DNA of 64,000 nucleotides from Sweltsa coloradensis (GCA_024449915.1 JAMZAV010001048.1:310001-374000); one strand, 5' to 3'. Positions 1-11,760 are shown, numbered from the stretch's first letter. The notes: a model not told the origin generated them from the letters alone. Numbers and translations are program-made.

Positions 1-2323
1 ATGTATGCTGAATAAGTTTAGTAGTATGTTGGGTAAATTTTAGTTCTGTGTCTATATTGAGTCCAAGATTTTTCGCGAGTTCCGTGGTTGGCAGAATATC
101 ATTGTCTAGATTGATATTGGGTGGATTTTGTTTTAACCTACCACGCCCACTACTCGTGCCAAAATGCATTATAAAAGTTTTGCTCGAGTTCAATTGGAGT
201 GCGTGATTCTTCGATGAGCTGTTTATGTAGCTAAGGTCAGCATTTATTTTCAGTTCTGCATCCTGAACGTGGTGAGGGTCATAGCTTAGGTAGAGTTGAG
301 AGTCATCTGCGTAATAGTGCACGTTACAAAATTGTATATGTTTCATGAGATCTGACGTATAGATTGTAAATAGCTGAGGGCTCAATATGGACCCTTGTGG
401 CACCCCTTTAGTTATTGTCGCTGGGTTTGATAGTTTTGAGTTCATAGAAACTGCTTGTGTTCGGTTACTTAGGAAATCTTTCATTAGCGATAATGCATTT
501 TCTGAGAAGCCGTAGTATGAAAGCTTTGCCAATAAGAGTTTATGATCAATTGTGTCAAAGGCTTTTGAATAGTCCAATAATATCATCGATGTCACCAATC
601 CCTTATCACTGGCCCTGAGAATATCATCGGTTATAGTCGCCAAGGCTGTGGTAGTGCTATGGTGAGCCCTAAAGCCTGATTGGCTTTGGGGAATCAGACT
701 GTTTGCAGCGCAGTAATCTGTGATCTGTTGATTCAGTATTTTTTCAAATATTTTTGACATAAAAGGCAAAATACTTATGGGCCGTAGGTCTTTGAATTCA
801 GCTGGGCTACTTACTTTAGGAATTGGATTAATAAGAGACTCCTTCCATGGTTGTGGGAAGACTCCCAGTGCAAGACAGTTATTTATTATTTCGGTAACTA
901 TACTTACACAGAAGGGTAAGCATAGTTTAAAAGAATTACCTGATATTCCGTCAGTACCCGTTGCGTTAGATTTAATTGATCGGTACGCTTTCATCACTGC
1001 CCCGATACTAACTCTTTTAAAAGCAAATTTACCATTGATTTTACCACAGGTGTTATTTGTATACCATTTAATAAGGTCTTCATCTGCTTCATTTGATTTA
1101 ACGGACTGTATGTAGTAATTATTAATTTTGTCAGGATCGCTCAAGTGGTCGGGGATGTGTGATTCTACGGATTTATTGTGAATATCGAGCTTGCTACAAA
1201 GTTTCCAAACTACTGTTGACTTTGATTGACTTGAGTTTCTCATCTCATACAAAAAATATGCCCTTTTTTCTTGCCTGATGGCATTCGTGGTGTAATTTCT
1301 CAGTGAGCGATAATACTCTCTTGAAACATCAGTTCGCTTAGAGACCCAATTTTTGTAGGCTTTGTCTCTGAGGTTCATTAAGAGCTTAATATTGTCTGTT
1401 AACCAAGGAGCTTTGGGTTTAGTTATCCTAATAGTTTTCATAGGCATATGTTTATTTATTAAAAACAAAATTTTCTTATTCAACATTTCTATTTGATCAT
1501 TGGCATCTACTATATCAAGAATCTCTTCCCAGTTTATGTTTTTAGCATCGTCGTCGAACGAGTTTAGGTCTAGGTTGTTTATATCCCTGAAAGTTTTATA
1601 TTTAAGAATTGGTTTTGGTTTGCAATTTTTTATGACGCAATAAGTGAGGTGGTGATCGCTTAGGTCATCTACATCGATTGCGTTGACTTCTAAAATCTCA
1701 TCTATATTAGTTATGATTACATCTATCAGTGTTTGACTGTCTCTACTTACTCTAGTTGGCATTTTTATTATTTGCTTCAGGTTATAACTTTTTAGTAGGT
1801 TAGTAAGCGCAACAGAGCCGGGAAGTTTAGGAGTGAGAAGATCAATGTTTAAATCACCCACACAAATGATTCTATCTACTTCTGGTGATAAGACTGTTAG
1901 CGTTTTTTCTAATGAATCGATACTTGTTTGATAATTTGCATAGTTTGGGCTGTAGAGTGTTCCTATAGCATACACTTTGCCCCTACTTTTGAATTTAAGC
2001 CAAATATCCTCTAGTTTATTGTTAAGATCTAGGTCTGTGTTAGTAAAGTCTACTCTAGTGCATGATATATTGTTCCTCACATACACACACACGCCACCAC
2101 CATGCCCCGTTATGCGATCACGCCGCCACAGGATGTACCCAGGGACTGATATGTCATTTGAATCAAACGTGTTATGGAGCCAAGTTTCTGATATAGCCAT
2201 TAAATCAATGCTATTTCGAGTTATTAGATCTACTATTTCGTCATGTTTAGGCACGAGTGACCTTATATTTATGTGAGCTATCACCAAGTTATCAGTATTT
2301 GTAAGTGTGTTAAAAGTGAGCAT
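1..2323 (-). CDS. LINE ORF2 (endonuclease/reverse transcriptase), CR1/Jockey-group-like, partial at window edge
   Basis: This is the second ORF of a non-LTR retrotransposon, read from the minus strand; it stays open for 774 codons and leaves the window without a stop. I translated it line by line and saw no stop or frameshift. The start is the first ATG after an in-frame TAG 51 bases upstream. Residues about 10-225 form an APE-type endonuclease: a SETW glutamate near residue 46, GDLN near 156-159 and the catalytic SDHH near 221-224. Residues about 480-730 form the reverse transcriptase: LLDYSKAFDTIDH, then GVPQGSILSPQLF, then the active-site YADD at about 671-674. The protein nicks target DNA and copies its own RNA there. 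The end of ORF1 lies 284 bases upstream. The missing end should hold the C-terminus and 3' UTR. Clade assignment is by motif style only; CR1, Jockey or L2-like are all possible. Confidence 0.95.
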   Translation of the reverse strand, partial: MLTFNTLTNTDNLVIAHINIRSLVPKHDEIVDLITRNSIDLMAISETWLHNTFDSNDISVPGYILWRRDRITGHGGGVCVYVRNNISCTRVDFTNTDLDLNNKLEDIWLKFKSRGKVYAIGTLYSPNYANYQTSIDSLEKTLTVLSPEVDRIICVGDLNIDLLTPKLPGSVALTNLLKSYNLKQIIKMPTRVSRDSQTLIDVIITNIDEILEVNAIDVDDLSDHHLTYCVIKNCKPKPILKYKTFRDINNLDLNSFDDDAKNINWEEILDIVDANDQIEMLNKKILFLINKHMPMKTIRITKPKAPWLTDNIKLLMNLRDKAYKNWVSKRTDVSREYYRSLRNYTTNAIRQEKRAYFLYEMRNSSQSKSTVVWKLCSKLDIHNKSVESHIPDHLSDPDKINNYYIQSVKSNEADEDLIKWYTNNTCGKINGKFAFKRVSIGAVMKAYRSIKSNATGTDGISGNSFKLCLPFCVSIVTEIINNCLALGVFPQPWKESLINPIPKVSSPAEFKDLRPISILPFMSKIFEKILNQQITDYCAANSLIPQSQSGFRAHHSTTTALATITDDILRASDKGLVTSMILLDYSKAFDTIDHKLLLAKLSYYGFSENALSLMKDFLSNRTQAVSMNSKLSNPATITKGVPQGSILSPQLFTIYTSDLMKHIQFCNVHYYADDSQLYLSYDPHHVQDAELKINADLSYINSSSKNHALQLNSSKTFIMHFGTSSGRGRLKQNPPNINLDNDILPTTELAKNLGLNIDTELKFTQHTTKLIQHT

Positions 2324-2606
2324 TGCTATTTTAGTTGCGAATGTGCTATAATTATTTCTCAATAAAATAAACTAAACCTATATCTATGTATCTATTATCT
2401 ACGGTTTTGTATGACTGACTGTACTAGGCCTAGTGCCAGAGCACCAATATAGGAACAAGCAATAAAATATAAATACAAGTAAAAATACAAAGACTAAAAT
2501 ACAAGTACACAAACAAAATACAAAATACAGTCCAAGATTCCGTCTTGACTGAGTTGTTTGTGGGGTCGGAGTGTTTTATGGAAATCGTAGCAGATGTTGG
2601 GCTGTC
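2324..2606 (-). other. LINE inter-ORF spacer
   Basis: AT-rich sequence between the ORF1 stop and the ORF2 start of the same LINE. It has runs of TTGTATTT-like repeats and no open frame of note. A separation of this size between two ORFs suggests that ORF2 is reached by reinitiation rather than frameshifting. Confidence 0.6.
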
Positions 2607-2810
2607 CTACTCCTCGGGAATGTCCTTCATTCTTTTGATGTTGGTCTTTCTACCTGAAGAGGGGCTTATCATGATTATGTTGCCATCATGAGTCCAGCAG
2701 TTTTTAATGCCAAACTTCATGCGAGCAGCACGAAATACTTGTTGGCGAATTTTTGTAAGCGATTCAGTAATTGAGATTCGCGTGTTTTTAAGTTTGGATT
2801 TTTTGGATTT
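2607..2810 (-). pseudogene. 3' end of LINE ORF1
   Basis: Sixty-seven codons followed by TAG lie directly upstream of the ORF2 above, on the same strand. The peptide runs from a lysine-rich start through RQQVFRAARMKFG and then CWTHDGNIIM to a KDIPEE end. This arrangement (basic helix, aromatic residue, H/NG, short hydrophobic strand) is how ORF1 proteins of CR1/Jockey-type elements often end, where they serve as nucleic-acid-binding chaperones. A TAA closes the frame at 2811-2813 and no ORF1 sequence is recognisable beyond about 2815, so the copy looks 5'-truncated, as LINE insertions commonly are. Identification rests on position and recalled family style. Confidence 0.65.
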
Positions 2811-3239
2811 TTATATATACCAGTATAGTTAAAATACTTAGTATAGGCAATTCGTCAATATCAAATCATATATAAGTCGACAACAAGATACATTAACAGT
2901 GGCAAGTTTAAAGTTTTCCTACTTTATTCATATAAGTTACTGATTTATTCATTTATATCGTAATTTTAATTTTCCGAGTAGAAAGTTTGGAAATTTTTAC
3001 TCTAGAATTCATTTATACTAGGAAAACGCGAAAGTCGTTGTTAGACGAGTGAGTGAGCCCTGTATGGAGTACCCGGTAACATTCCCTTTCTTCCCCCTAC
3101 CTAACTTCTAAGGCCTACTAGCCTAATAGGTATAGGCTAGAGTGGCGCATTATGGCCTTACAGTTGAGTTGACGCGCCCTTATACCAACTAAACTTAAAA
3201 TCACTATTATTTATACCGATACAATTAATTAATATCAAA

Positions 3240-3303
3240 CCCTATTTCCAACTAAGTCGGGTAGGGGGGGGGAGGGTCCCACCACATTCTTGGCTCCACG
3301 GGG
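3240..3303 (-). mobile_element. 3' end of the RTE-like LINE
   Basis: Sequence directly after the ORF above, containing CTACCCGACTTAG and a C-rich run on the sense strand. A diverged copy of the same end, including the block AGCGTCAGGCATGGCTAGCC that precedes it, lies at 29612-29730 on the plus strand. This supports it as a true element terminus. Confidence 0.65.
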
Positions 3304-3990
3304 TTATCGAAGCCGGCTAGCCATGCCTGACGCTTCTCCCACATCATCTTTTTCTTCCTCTGCGTCATCAACTTCACTTTCTTCCTCTCCTCTGTCTTCT
3401 TCCTCAGGGACCTCCACCAGTTTGTTCCATGTTTTTCGTTCTTCCCAACATTTTTCTTGGTTAATCCTTTCCCAAGCTGCATTTCTCTTTTTCAAATCCA
3501 TTGCTATAACTTCTTCCCATCTCAGTCTGGGCCTCCCTCTTTTTCTCTGTTTGTTTCCTGCATCTTCTTCATACTGTATCTTAGGGATCCTGTCCTTCTG
3601 CATCCTCTTCATATGTCCAAACCACCTCAGCCTTTCTTTCCCTAGCTTAAAGTTTAAACTCTCTACTCCTAGCTCTTTCCTTATCTTCGTGCTCCTCATC
3701 TTATCAATCTTCGTAACTCCCATTACACTCCTTAAAAATTTCATTTCTGCAGCTTGAATTTGTCTTTCTTCTTTACCCCCAACTGGCCATGTCACTGCAC
3801 CATATGTGAGTACCGGTACAAAATATGCTTTGTATATTAAAAGTTTGCATCTCCTTGGCACTTCTTTTTTCCAAAGCAGTTTCCTCACTAACTGGAAGAA
3901 ACTCTCAGCGATACCATACAATATCAATATCAAAACAATATCAAACTTAAATGCAAATGTTCCCGGATACTCAACACATGTCTCGCTCAC
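3304..3990 (-). pseudogene. 3' part of an RTE-like LINE ORF2 (post-RT domain)
   Basis: A 228-codon frame whose first 25 residues read through the neighbouring inverted tail and are not LINE-derived; LINE sequence begins near 3915. From there the protein matches the region after the reverse transcriptase in RTE-type elements: KAYFVPVLTYGAVTW, then QAAEMKFLRSVMGVT, then RLRWFGHMKRM, then RGRPRLRW. The last 60 residues are strongly acidic (EEEDRGEEESEVDDAEEEK). The catalytic reverse transcriptase domain and the endonuclease are absent, so this is a 5'-truncated copy that cannot move by itself. The 3' UTR continues to about 3240, and its end is seen again at 29612-29730. Confidence 0.75.
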
Positions 3991-4024
3991 TAGTCTAACA
4001 ACGACTGGCGTTTTCCTATTCTAG

Positions 4025-4110
4025 TTGGCTAAGGCACCCCTGAACCCTGAATGTGGGAGACCTGGATTCAAACAGCGATCGGGAAAGATTTTGTAATTTC
4101 TGGAAAACTA
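4025..4110 (+). mobile_element. tRNA-derived SINE fragment
   Basis: TGGCTAAGGCACC resembles a pol III A box, and GGATTCAAACAGC about 30 bases later resembles a B box. The part after the B box (GATCGGGAAAGATTTTGTAATTTCTG) recurs at 47364-47402 after GATTCGAATCCCGG-like sequence, so the two are copies of one family. The acceptor stem does not pair, so this is not a tRNA gene. Confidence 0.45.
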
Positions 4111-4329
4111 TAGAACAAGTTTTGAAATACATACAATACAATAGAAAAAATAGTCAGTTAGAAACTCTATTTGGTGGTACCTTGAACGTGCAAGATTCGA
4201 TACACCTTGGCCACTGCATGCAATTTTCACAGCCTGATAAATAACAAATAACAAAAAATCTTTAAAAACAAAACCATTGTCGATAAATACAATCCTACAC
4301 ATTGGCAGCCTATTTTTAAAATTATTTTT

Positions 4330-5130
4330 TCTTGTATATTTAAATCGCATTGTATCTAGCTGATTTTGTTAGCAATTCTAAGACATCCGTACCGGATGTC
4401 TGTTTAAAATTTCAGTGCACTCTATTCAGCGATTCGGCTGATTTTTGGATGAGCGTAGCGAGCGAAGCGAAGATTCCATTTCACTACACTGGAGAAAAAA
4501 ATCCGGAATGTTTTTTTTTCTTTCTTTTTGTATTTTTGTGTGTCTGTGAACACGATTCCGGCTAAACCAATACTCCAATTGCGATGAAATTTTATGGAGG
4601 TCTATGAAATCTTTGAACGAAGAACTGCACGGGGGGAAAAATCGATCGAAAAATTATTTCTCATGAAAATCGCAATTTTACGATTTTTTTTCGATTTTTA
4701 AAAAAATTCTTCGACTTATTACATCTACATGCTTTATCCGATTGTAATGATTTTTTCACAGAACCTTAATTTAATGAATTAATATATTCGTGTGAAATTT
4801 GAGCGCAATCGAAAAATTATTTCTCATGATAATCGCAATTTTACGATTTTTTTCAATTTTTAACATTTCTTCGACGAATAAAACCTACATGCTTTATCCG
4901 TTTGTAATGATTTTTTCATAGAACTTTAATTTTATGAATTTATATATTCGTGTGAAATTTGAGCGTAATCGAATAATTATCTATTAAAAAAATCGCAATT
5001 TTACGCTTTTTTCGTTTAAAAAAAATTACGCTCATCCATCAACGCGGCGGGACTTAAGCGTTTTCCTAGTTATAGTACACACACACTCACAGATTCACAG
5101 AAGTGCCAGTTGAGTTGAGTTTTGAGTTTG
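4330..5130 (-). mobile_element. Family B Helentron-like relic interrupted by a family A copy
   Basis: The sequence 4335-4445 matches 36755-36873 and 37460-37572 of the family B copies, including GATGTCTGTTTAAAATTTCAG and the CGGCTGATTTT that follows. In family B the next block is a TACAGACAGACAG run, CACAG, then GTTTGAGTTGAATGG. Here that block (TATAGTACACACACACTCACAGATT...GTTGAGTTGAG) resumes only after 5069. The intervening 4446-5069 is a complete family A element, which is therefore younger than this B copy. The left part of B and its tail are not recognisable. Confidence 0.7.
4446..5069 (+). mobile_element. Family A Helentron/HINE-like element, copy A1
   Basis: It starts TGGATGAGCGTAGCGAGCG and ends with a subterminal CGCTCATCC, then a hairpin (AACGC, 12-base loop, GCGTT), then TTTTCCTAG. 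The flanking bases are T on both sides, and the insertion point is fixed by the interrupted family B copy. These are the marks of Helentron-type non-autonomous elements: subterminal inverted repeats near both ends, a 3' hairpin, a CTAG-like end and insertion next to T. Inside are about 2.4 direct copies of a 160-bp unit (starting near 4640, 4801 and 4961), each running from GAGCG(C/T)AATCGA to TATTCGTGTGAAATTT. There is no Rep/helicase coding. The exact 3' end could lie up to about 10 bases further right. Confidence 0.75.
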
Positions 5131-8100
5131 TTTATATAAAAACATTATTATAAAATGTGTTTACAGGTAAAGAGAACTAATATTAATTTTAAGTCATCTT
5201 TAATATTATAATGTTAATATTCATTTCGGAAGAAAAGTTGAAAATTTTTGCGGGATGGTGGAGGTGCCGGGTACGTGTTTCTGCACCAGAAATGTTTTAA
5301 CCATTCTTCGGGGGATCGCCATCACAATGAAAGTTACACTTTTAAAACAATAGACCCTTTTTTTAAAAAATATTCTTTATTAAAACGGGTTTCCCTTGTA
5401 TTTGCATGTTTTGTACTAATTTATAAGTAAGTATATGTGTTGAATAGAGTACTCATAGTTTGCAAGAATCATAATATTTGTTTTGAGGTTTAGCTGAAAC
5501 CCATAGTGTGACTCTTTTGTAAATGGAAAAATAACATTCAAAGTAATATTTCATACTACGAATTGTCGACTTTAACAAAAGTTCTTTAGTGCGAAGAACT
5601 GCATAGAAACTAAACGAGCTTACAAAGCCCATATGGTTTCACTATTGGGTTTTGATAATATCGGTGATGAATTCGGTAAGAATCATTTCTGTTTTGTTTT
5701 AGAAGTCCCTTTCTTTGATTTACAATGTATTTTCTATTAAAGTCAGAAAGCTCAACTCAGAAAACCCACATCTGTAAACGACGATAATATAACGAGATTC
5801 ACCGTCAATGATATTGAGAGCGAGCGTCAAGACAGACATCTTACCAATCAGCCCTTTGAGAACAGCTCGCTGCTTAGAAAAGAAACAAGAGAGACGCTGT
5901 TGCGTTGTAATATTAACGTTTCAGAAATTCTCTTTGGTTTGTAAGCTTTTAGAATTACGAGCAAGAATCACACGGAAACAATGTTGAAATCGTAATCTCT
6001 GACAGAAGCTTTCGTTCGTTTAATGCACTTTTTGTACGATTTTCAACTTCAGTTCAGTTCACTGCTCATTTTGTCTCCGTACAACTGAACCTTAGCTGAT
6101 CTGTCTGTAGCGAGGTGTGCACGAGTTCAAATAAGTCACGTCTCTGTACTCGCACTGGTGTACATAGTGTCTGCTTGCACTTGGTGTGTACCCACAGTGG
6201 GAATACGCAAAGAGCCAAGCCACGAGTAATGGAGATACTCAACACCAGAATTATGGGATTGTTATTTTCGAATCCAGAGATAAACCTGCATCAAAAACGA
6301 CTCCTTATGTTTTAGAGACGGAGTATTTCGTTCGTTCTCTTCGTCCACACCGACGGCACTGAGGTATATTATGACGCAATACCTTGTGGACCTAACCGTG
6401 CTGAGTAGTGCAGAAGTACAGGGCAGGCGAACAAAGCCACTATCAGCTATCCTAATTACGTGTGTCCACTCAACTTACCTTGTGGGCCCTAGTTTATTAT
6501 TAAATGATGTACTCGAGTGAGCAACGAAAAGATACACAAGCATTCGTTTCATGTTTCAAGACAACAACACGGGAGCATCGCCTTGTTCTTAAGATTGTTT
6601 ATCCGAGCATACGAGTAACTAACTTTAATCTTCTTTTTACGCCTGACTATATTACGAAATAAGGAGAAATCCAATATAACTTTGAACCCCATACGTTGCA
6701 AATTCATTTGTTTCAAAATATTCTTCTTGTAAGAAAGTGCAATTATGATTTGCTCTTCAAAAAAATTCTGTAAAGACACAAACTAAAACTAATATAAATA
6801 TAACAGTCAATAGTTAATATAGGCACTCACACACAGTTTACACTTCATATAACACTCTTCCTTTAAAACCTTGAACGTTTGCAATCATAAGTTAAGTATA
6901 TGCTTATTTTAAAAGTTACAGTTAAGAAATTCCACAACACTTCAAAACAACCAATAATCAAAATCATGTGTTTATTTATATTTCGTAAGTGCTCTTTATG
7001 CTTACTTAATCTCGTTGCAACACATATAACCGTGTACTGGTTCGTTAATTTTTTCAAAATTTTAAACACTTTATAGTAATAATAAATATATTTGCAATAC
7101 AATTCTCTAAACATCAACCAATTTTTAGCCATTACAAATCATACACACAAATCATACACAATACAATACAAATTTACTATACAATTTTTCAATTCTTCGA
7201 ATCTTATCCTTTTCTAGTTATTAAATTATATTTACACTGAACAGTATTAAGATTTAAGATAACACATATTCTTGTCTTAGCCCCTATATCATTTGGTTAT
7301 CTATTTGGACTTTAGGCTTCACTTCTGGTAGAAAAACATTGTCGATATACACAGGTAAACTTTGAATTGAGTGAATCGTACATTCCAGCTCTGCCTCTCG
7401 TTTGAAGTGAACCTGAGCTGCTGGTGTTTTTCCTATTGACTGGATAAAATACTATTTAGAGGTAGAAACTTGTGAGTGCTTACAACGAACTACGAACCAC
7501 GTGTGTCTGTTCAGGCAGGGAAGCGAGTCCTCAAGCAAACATCTCGGTAATTATACAAACACTCTTCATCCACCACTCAATTCCAGAGCACAATATTTAG
7601 ACAGACTCTCACAACTTAATCCTCGGAAGTGTAAAGGTTGCCAGAACGTAAACGAGTTGCCCCAAGGCAATCAAATCCACACACTATAGTAACTTCGTGA
7701 ACACCCATGTACATATTAATAACATTCTCATGTACTTATCAGCACGCCTTATTATCTCCAATTGGTTCAAGTTCAAACTTCAAACTATTACCTTGTAATG
7801 TTCTAATTAACAAATATTGCCGATACATTTATGCTGTTCTTTAAAATATTGAATCGATTAAAATCTTGAAAAACACTGTCATTTGAAGATCGTTGAGACA
7901 ACTGCGCTCTTCTGTATTGATTGGTGTAAAATCTTGAAAATAAACGTACCTCTGGCAAGCTTCACAATGTAAACTCAATACATCGTCGTGTTTTTTGACC
8001 CTATTTTATGCTGTTCAGTTCTTATGTAATAATGAAATGCTCCACTTAGTTAACCCCGTTCCGATCTGTATCGCACCCAAAGGTGGCTACACTGCTACTT

Positions 8101-11100
8101 GAGCCTGACACATCTCCAGATTTCATCCAGTTCCCTTAGATTTAATATTCCATTTCCACATTGTTTGCTGTATGTTTTGCCAATGAACTCGGCGCCTCAC
8201 GCATTGCAATATGGCCTAGAGCAGCCGAGCGTTTCAGGTGTACACACTCGCGATGTTCTGATCTAGCTGGGAATGAAGATTACACACTGTTGTCAAATAC
8301 CGCTCCTCGAAGACTCATCCCTGGATAAACCCCCTATCCGTCTTCACTGTAAGCTTTCCTCGAAGCCGGCTGACTGTAAGCTCATGTTTGCGCGCGATAG
8401 AAACAACGCACTCTCTATATTATTTACAAGTCTTCCGTTTCTCACCTTACGATGTTGGAGTAGCAGGTGTCAGCCCGTCGTTCCTCAAGTTGAAAATAAT
8501 TAAACGGGTAGTTCAGGGCAAAGTCGTATTGTTTCGAGATACAGTACCGTAGGCAAGGGCAAGTTATGTATTACTCATCTCATCAACAGAGATTTGCAGT
8601 GAGGACTACCAGAAATATGTTCATGTTTTTCCTAACTCTGAGCTGCTTTAGAATCGAGGGGTTTTCTTATTCTGAGTTCATGGGGCTTCAAAACACCTAT
8701 TTTCTTAAAATCAATTAATACTGGCATAAGTGTATGGTTTGTCGATTATTGTTTTAGAAATGTATTTCGATTTTGTCATCAAATAAACTTATTAGATCAC
8801 CAGGGAAATTATCTACAACAAAAATCTTTATCCTGGATATATCTATTGCCTTTGTTTTTCCATAATTATTTTTAAAATTCATATTGGCTTACGTTAATTT
8901 AATGTTGTAAAATTGTAATTCAGTTTTAGCTGAGTAAATTTACAATTGTGATTAATTCAAAACGCTCTTCACCAACTACTTACATCTACTGACCCAAAGT
9001 CAACGCCATATGGCGTCATGTGCCTATTATTGACAATAACTGTTATACTTCTAGAAATTTATCTATTACTTTCCTAAGGTACAATTTGAATCCAAATCTT
9101 GTAATTTACTGCAACTTGTTATTTCTATAAAGAAAAAGGAAATAGCGGTCCCTAAATATCGCAATTTGAAATTCAAATAAAGTCTCTGTTGAATACTGGC
9201 AGTAAATCGAGTATACATTATTTAGTTTTTCTTCCTCCGGTAGAGTGTATGCTACTTGATTCAGCGATGAACATTCGTCCACGGTTAAACCCAGCCCAAC
9301 ATCTGTTAATTCATGTAGAAACACGAACTTTACGAATTTCGCTTTATGTTCTATTTGTTGAACGCCTATTCGTGTTTTTATCAAAGTGCGTATTAACCCG
9401 TTGAAGTGTGGGCAATGAACACAAAGTCTTATTAATCCCCTAATCAGCTGATAAGCCGATTTCAATGAACGCATCACTAGAACTCGGCTTGTTTGCTCAT
9501 TTACTCTGTTATTCTGGATGTGACCGTACGTTAACGAGATACATCATTCTCGTCCGTACTCACAAACCGTTGCTCACTGATTATACACATAGTTCCCACA
9601 AGGCCGTGGAAAGAATTTAGTAAAGAAGAATCGGTAAATTGTCTGTTATATCTCATTGTCGTGATGCAGCCATCACAAATTTTAATTATTACATATTTTA
9701 TGTTTGTGGATACACCTATAATGATTTAATTCGGTAATTTAAATTTATATGTAAAAGTCGACCAACACAGACTAGCTGTTCCATGATTTTTGTCAAACAA
9801 AATGTATCTTACAAAATAAGTCATATTTGTCGATTTGGTTAGTGGGGAATTACTTCCATAGATTGAAATGATAATAGTAGTAATGATTATTATTGTTATT
9901 AATGATATCCCAGTTGAGTAAGATGATTTAATTTATTTATTATATTAAATATTTGTCAGTTAGTCAGACGCCTAGACTCAATAATATAATAGATATTTGA
10001 AGGTTACTTTGCTGGTGGTCAAACCTGAAACACTTCACCAACCTTGGCAACAATATTTTCATTGTTATTCATTTTAGAGATTGATATAGATGACCATAAC
10101 ACTGCCGTGATCTGCTGCTTAGAAAACGTTAAACTAATCGAAAATTAAATACACACAAATAATTGCAAGTTTCTTTAAAATCTCTTTAACTCTATAAATT
10201 TGATATCAAGAATCTTGATCTAGATTCTATCTTCTTTAATCAGACTGATGTAATCTTATGTTCAGGGGACTGCGCTTGACAGCCCTCGTCATGTTTATTA
10301 TATTTTACAATGGTCATAAGTCATTAGTCATACACAAACCATGTGTGCTTGACGTTCTGAAAGTGTCACGTGCAAGCATTATTCTGCACTATATCAATTA
10401 CGTGCGGCAGGTGTGGAAATAGAGAGAGGGGTTGGGGGAGGGATTCCCAGGGAGACGAATGACCTTGGCGTCTGCCCTGCTCAACGGAAATGACGCAGGA
10501 AGCGCTCGCGTCTGCAGCGGAGAAATTGGGAAACTGTAAAACGTTGATGGCCTCTGACTCATTTGCCGAAAGGGGGAAATTAAGCTCAGCTCTAAACGCC
10601 TCGCCATAAATTACGCCACATAAAAAGATATTTCAGAATAAGAGGAAAGTAGACGAAGCCAATTATTAATCAAGTTCGTCTAGTGGCGAGAGATTAAACA
10701 CATACGACTTTTTTATTTTAGGGTAGAAAGGCAAAACACATCCAGTTTTAAAACTGGAAATCCCATAACACTAGGGCGCAATAAAGAAGCAACTTCAGTT
10801 TCTGCATTTAGAAACGACAAGAGAAAACACATTTACTTAAAGTTCCATTTTGCGCGTTGGACTAATAACAACACGCCTTCGTCGAGTAGGAGAGTTATTA
10901 TTATACTTTATCAATTGAGCACACACAAATATTAATTAGATTATCCTTATTCCTTTCACAAATCTATTTTTAAGGCACGAAAGCTGTTCTTTTATATGTA
11001 TTAACAAAACATTGTATTGTATTGTATTTTCTATGTGAGGCGTCATGTTAGCATTTTTTATTAATTTATATGTATTTTTAAAACAGATGTTTTACTTTAC

Positions 11101-11690
11101 AAAAAAAATTAGTTAAATAAGATGAATCTGCGCAGCGAAATTTGTTCTTTGTTATCCGAGTGGGGCTAAACGTCTACGTTTGTGCAGGGTGACTGATCGC
11201 AGCTTTGGCCATGAAGCGGGCACTTCATTAGTGATAACGAAGAAACGGGGAGGGAGTAATCTTGTCAAAAATTATCAAAGGGATACCAAATTTTTGCTTT
11301 ACATCTGAAGAAAAGAGTAATTTTAATCATTTACGATTTCCTACGCTGTATTGCATTGTGTTAATTACCAAGTGCTCGATGTTAAAGATAATTAATGAGC
11401 TAAGAGCTGAATAGGAAATTAATTGAATGGCGTAATTAAAGTAGTGATACATAAAGCTCTCGGTAGAAAAAGAGAACGTTGACCAGACCAGACCAAACCA
11501 CAAATCCTTGTGGCTCACGAGTTTCATGGTTGAACTTCGCTGTTGTTAAAATCCTTTGTGGCAGCGTTGGAATTTGATTTAGTGCGTGCTTAAACCAGAG
11601 AAAAATCTAATAAATTAAATTCAATAGGTGGGATGTAAAACGATCGATTGGTCGGCCATTAAAGTTTTATTTTGTCTTTCTTGAGGTTCT
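5131..11690. other. Unassigned AT-rich DNA
   Basis: Apart from the 18-mer at 5256, I recognise no gene, RNA gene or named element. Base composition is more even around 5800-6550 and 8030-8500, but no frame there behaves like a coding exon. A 123-codon minus-strand frame at 9106-9477 has no recognisable domain. Around 10390-10620 there is a patch of higher GC without a convincing product. Confidence 0.5.
5256..5273 (-). repeat. 18-mer equal to tRNA-Ala 3' end with CCA (copy a)
   Basis: On the minus strand this reads exactly TACCCGGCACCTCCACCA. The plus strand reads as a primer-binding site would (TGGTGGAGGTGCCGGGTA). No LTR end is visible to the left. Flanks differ from the other copies. Confidence 0.85.
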
Positions 11691-11760
11691 ATAAATAAAT
11701 AAATAAATAAATAAAAAAATAAATTTTATTTAGAGTCTACCCACTCAAGGGACCTATGAA
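11691..11760 (-). mobile_element. LINE 3' tail with (TTTAT)n end
   Basis: The reverse complement reads GGTCCC...GAGTGGGTAGACTCTAAAT followed by a TTTATTTATT repeat. The GAGTGGGTAGACTCTAAAT block is shared with the tails at 14430 and 61275. The hairpin that precedes the block in those copies is deleted here. Confidence 0.55.

Larger units (their letters stand above)
3018..4024. mobile_element. Composite element: inverted Helentron-like 3' tails around an RTE-LINE fragment
   Basis: The left end starts CTAGGAAAACGCGAAAGTCG and continues through a GAGTGAGTGAGC block and a TACCCGGTAACAT block. The right end carries the reverse complement of the same 75-80 bases, finishing GCGTTTTCCTATTCTAG. Both ends therefore present the 3' tail of family B (compare 36347 and 37048), pointing outwards. 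Between them sits the 3' part of a LINE ORF (3304-3915). Either two opposed family B copies flank an inserted LINE, or they have become a single foldback unit. No target duplication could be defined because the last bases of the right tail are mutated. Confidence 0.6.

Noticed and set aside
777..2276. Plus-strand open frames of 99-112 codons
   Set aside because: Shadows of the LINE ORF2 on the opposite strand.
5256..5273. Calling the antisense 18-mers true LTR primer-binding sites
   Set aside because: No LTR end (TG...CA), no shared upstream sequence between copies a and e, and no gag-pol downstream.
9106..9477. 123-codon minus-strand open frame
   Set aside because: No family resemblance, no splice or promoter context, and an AT-driven residue composition.
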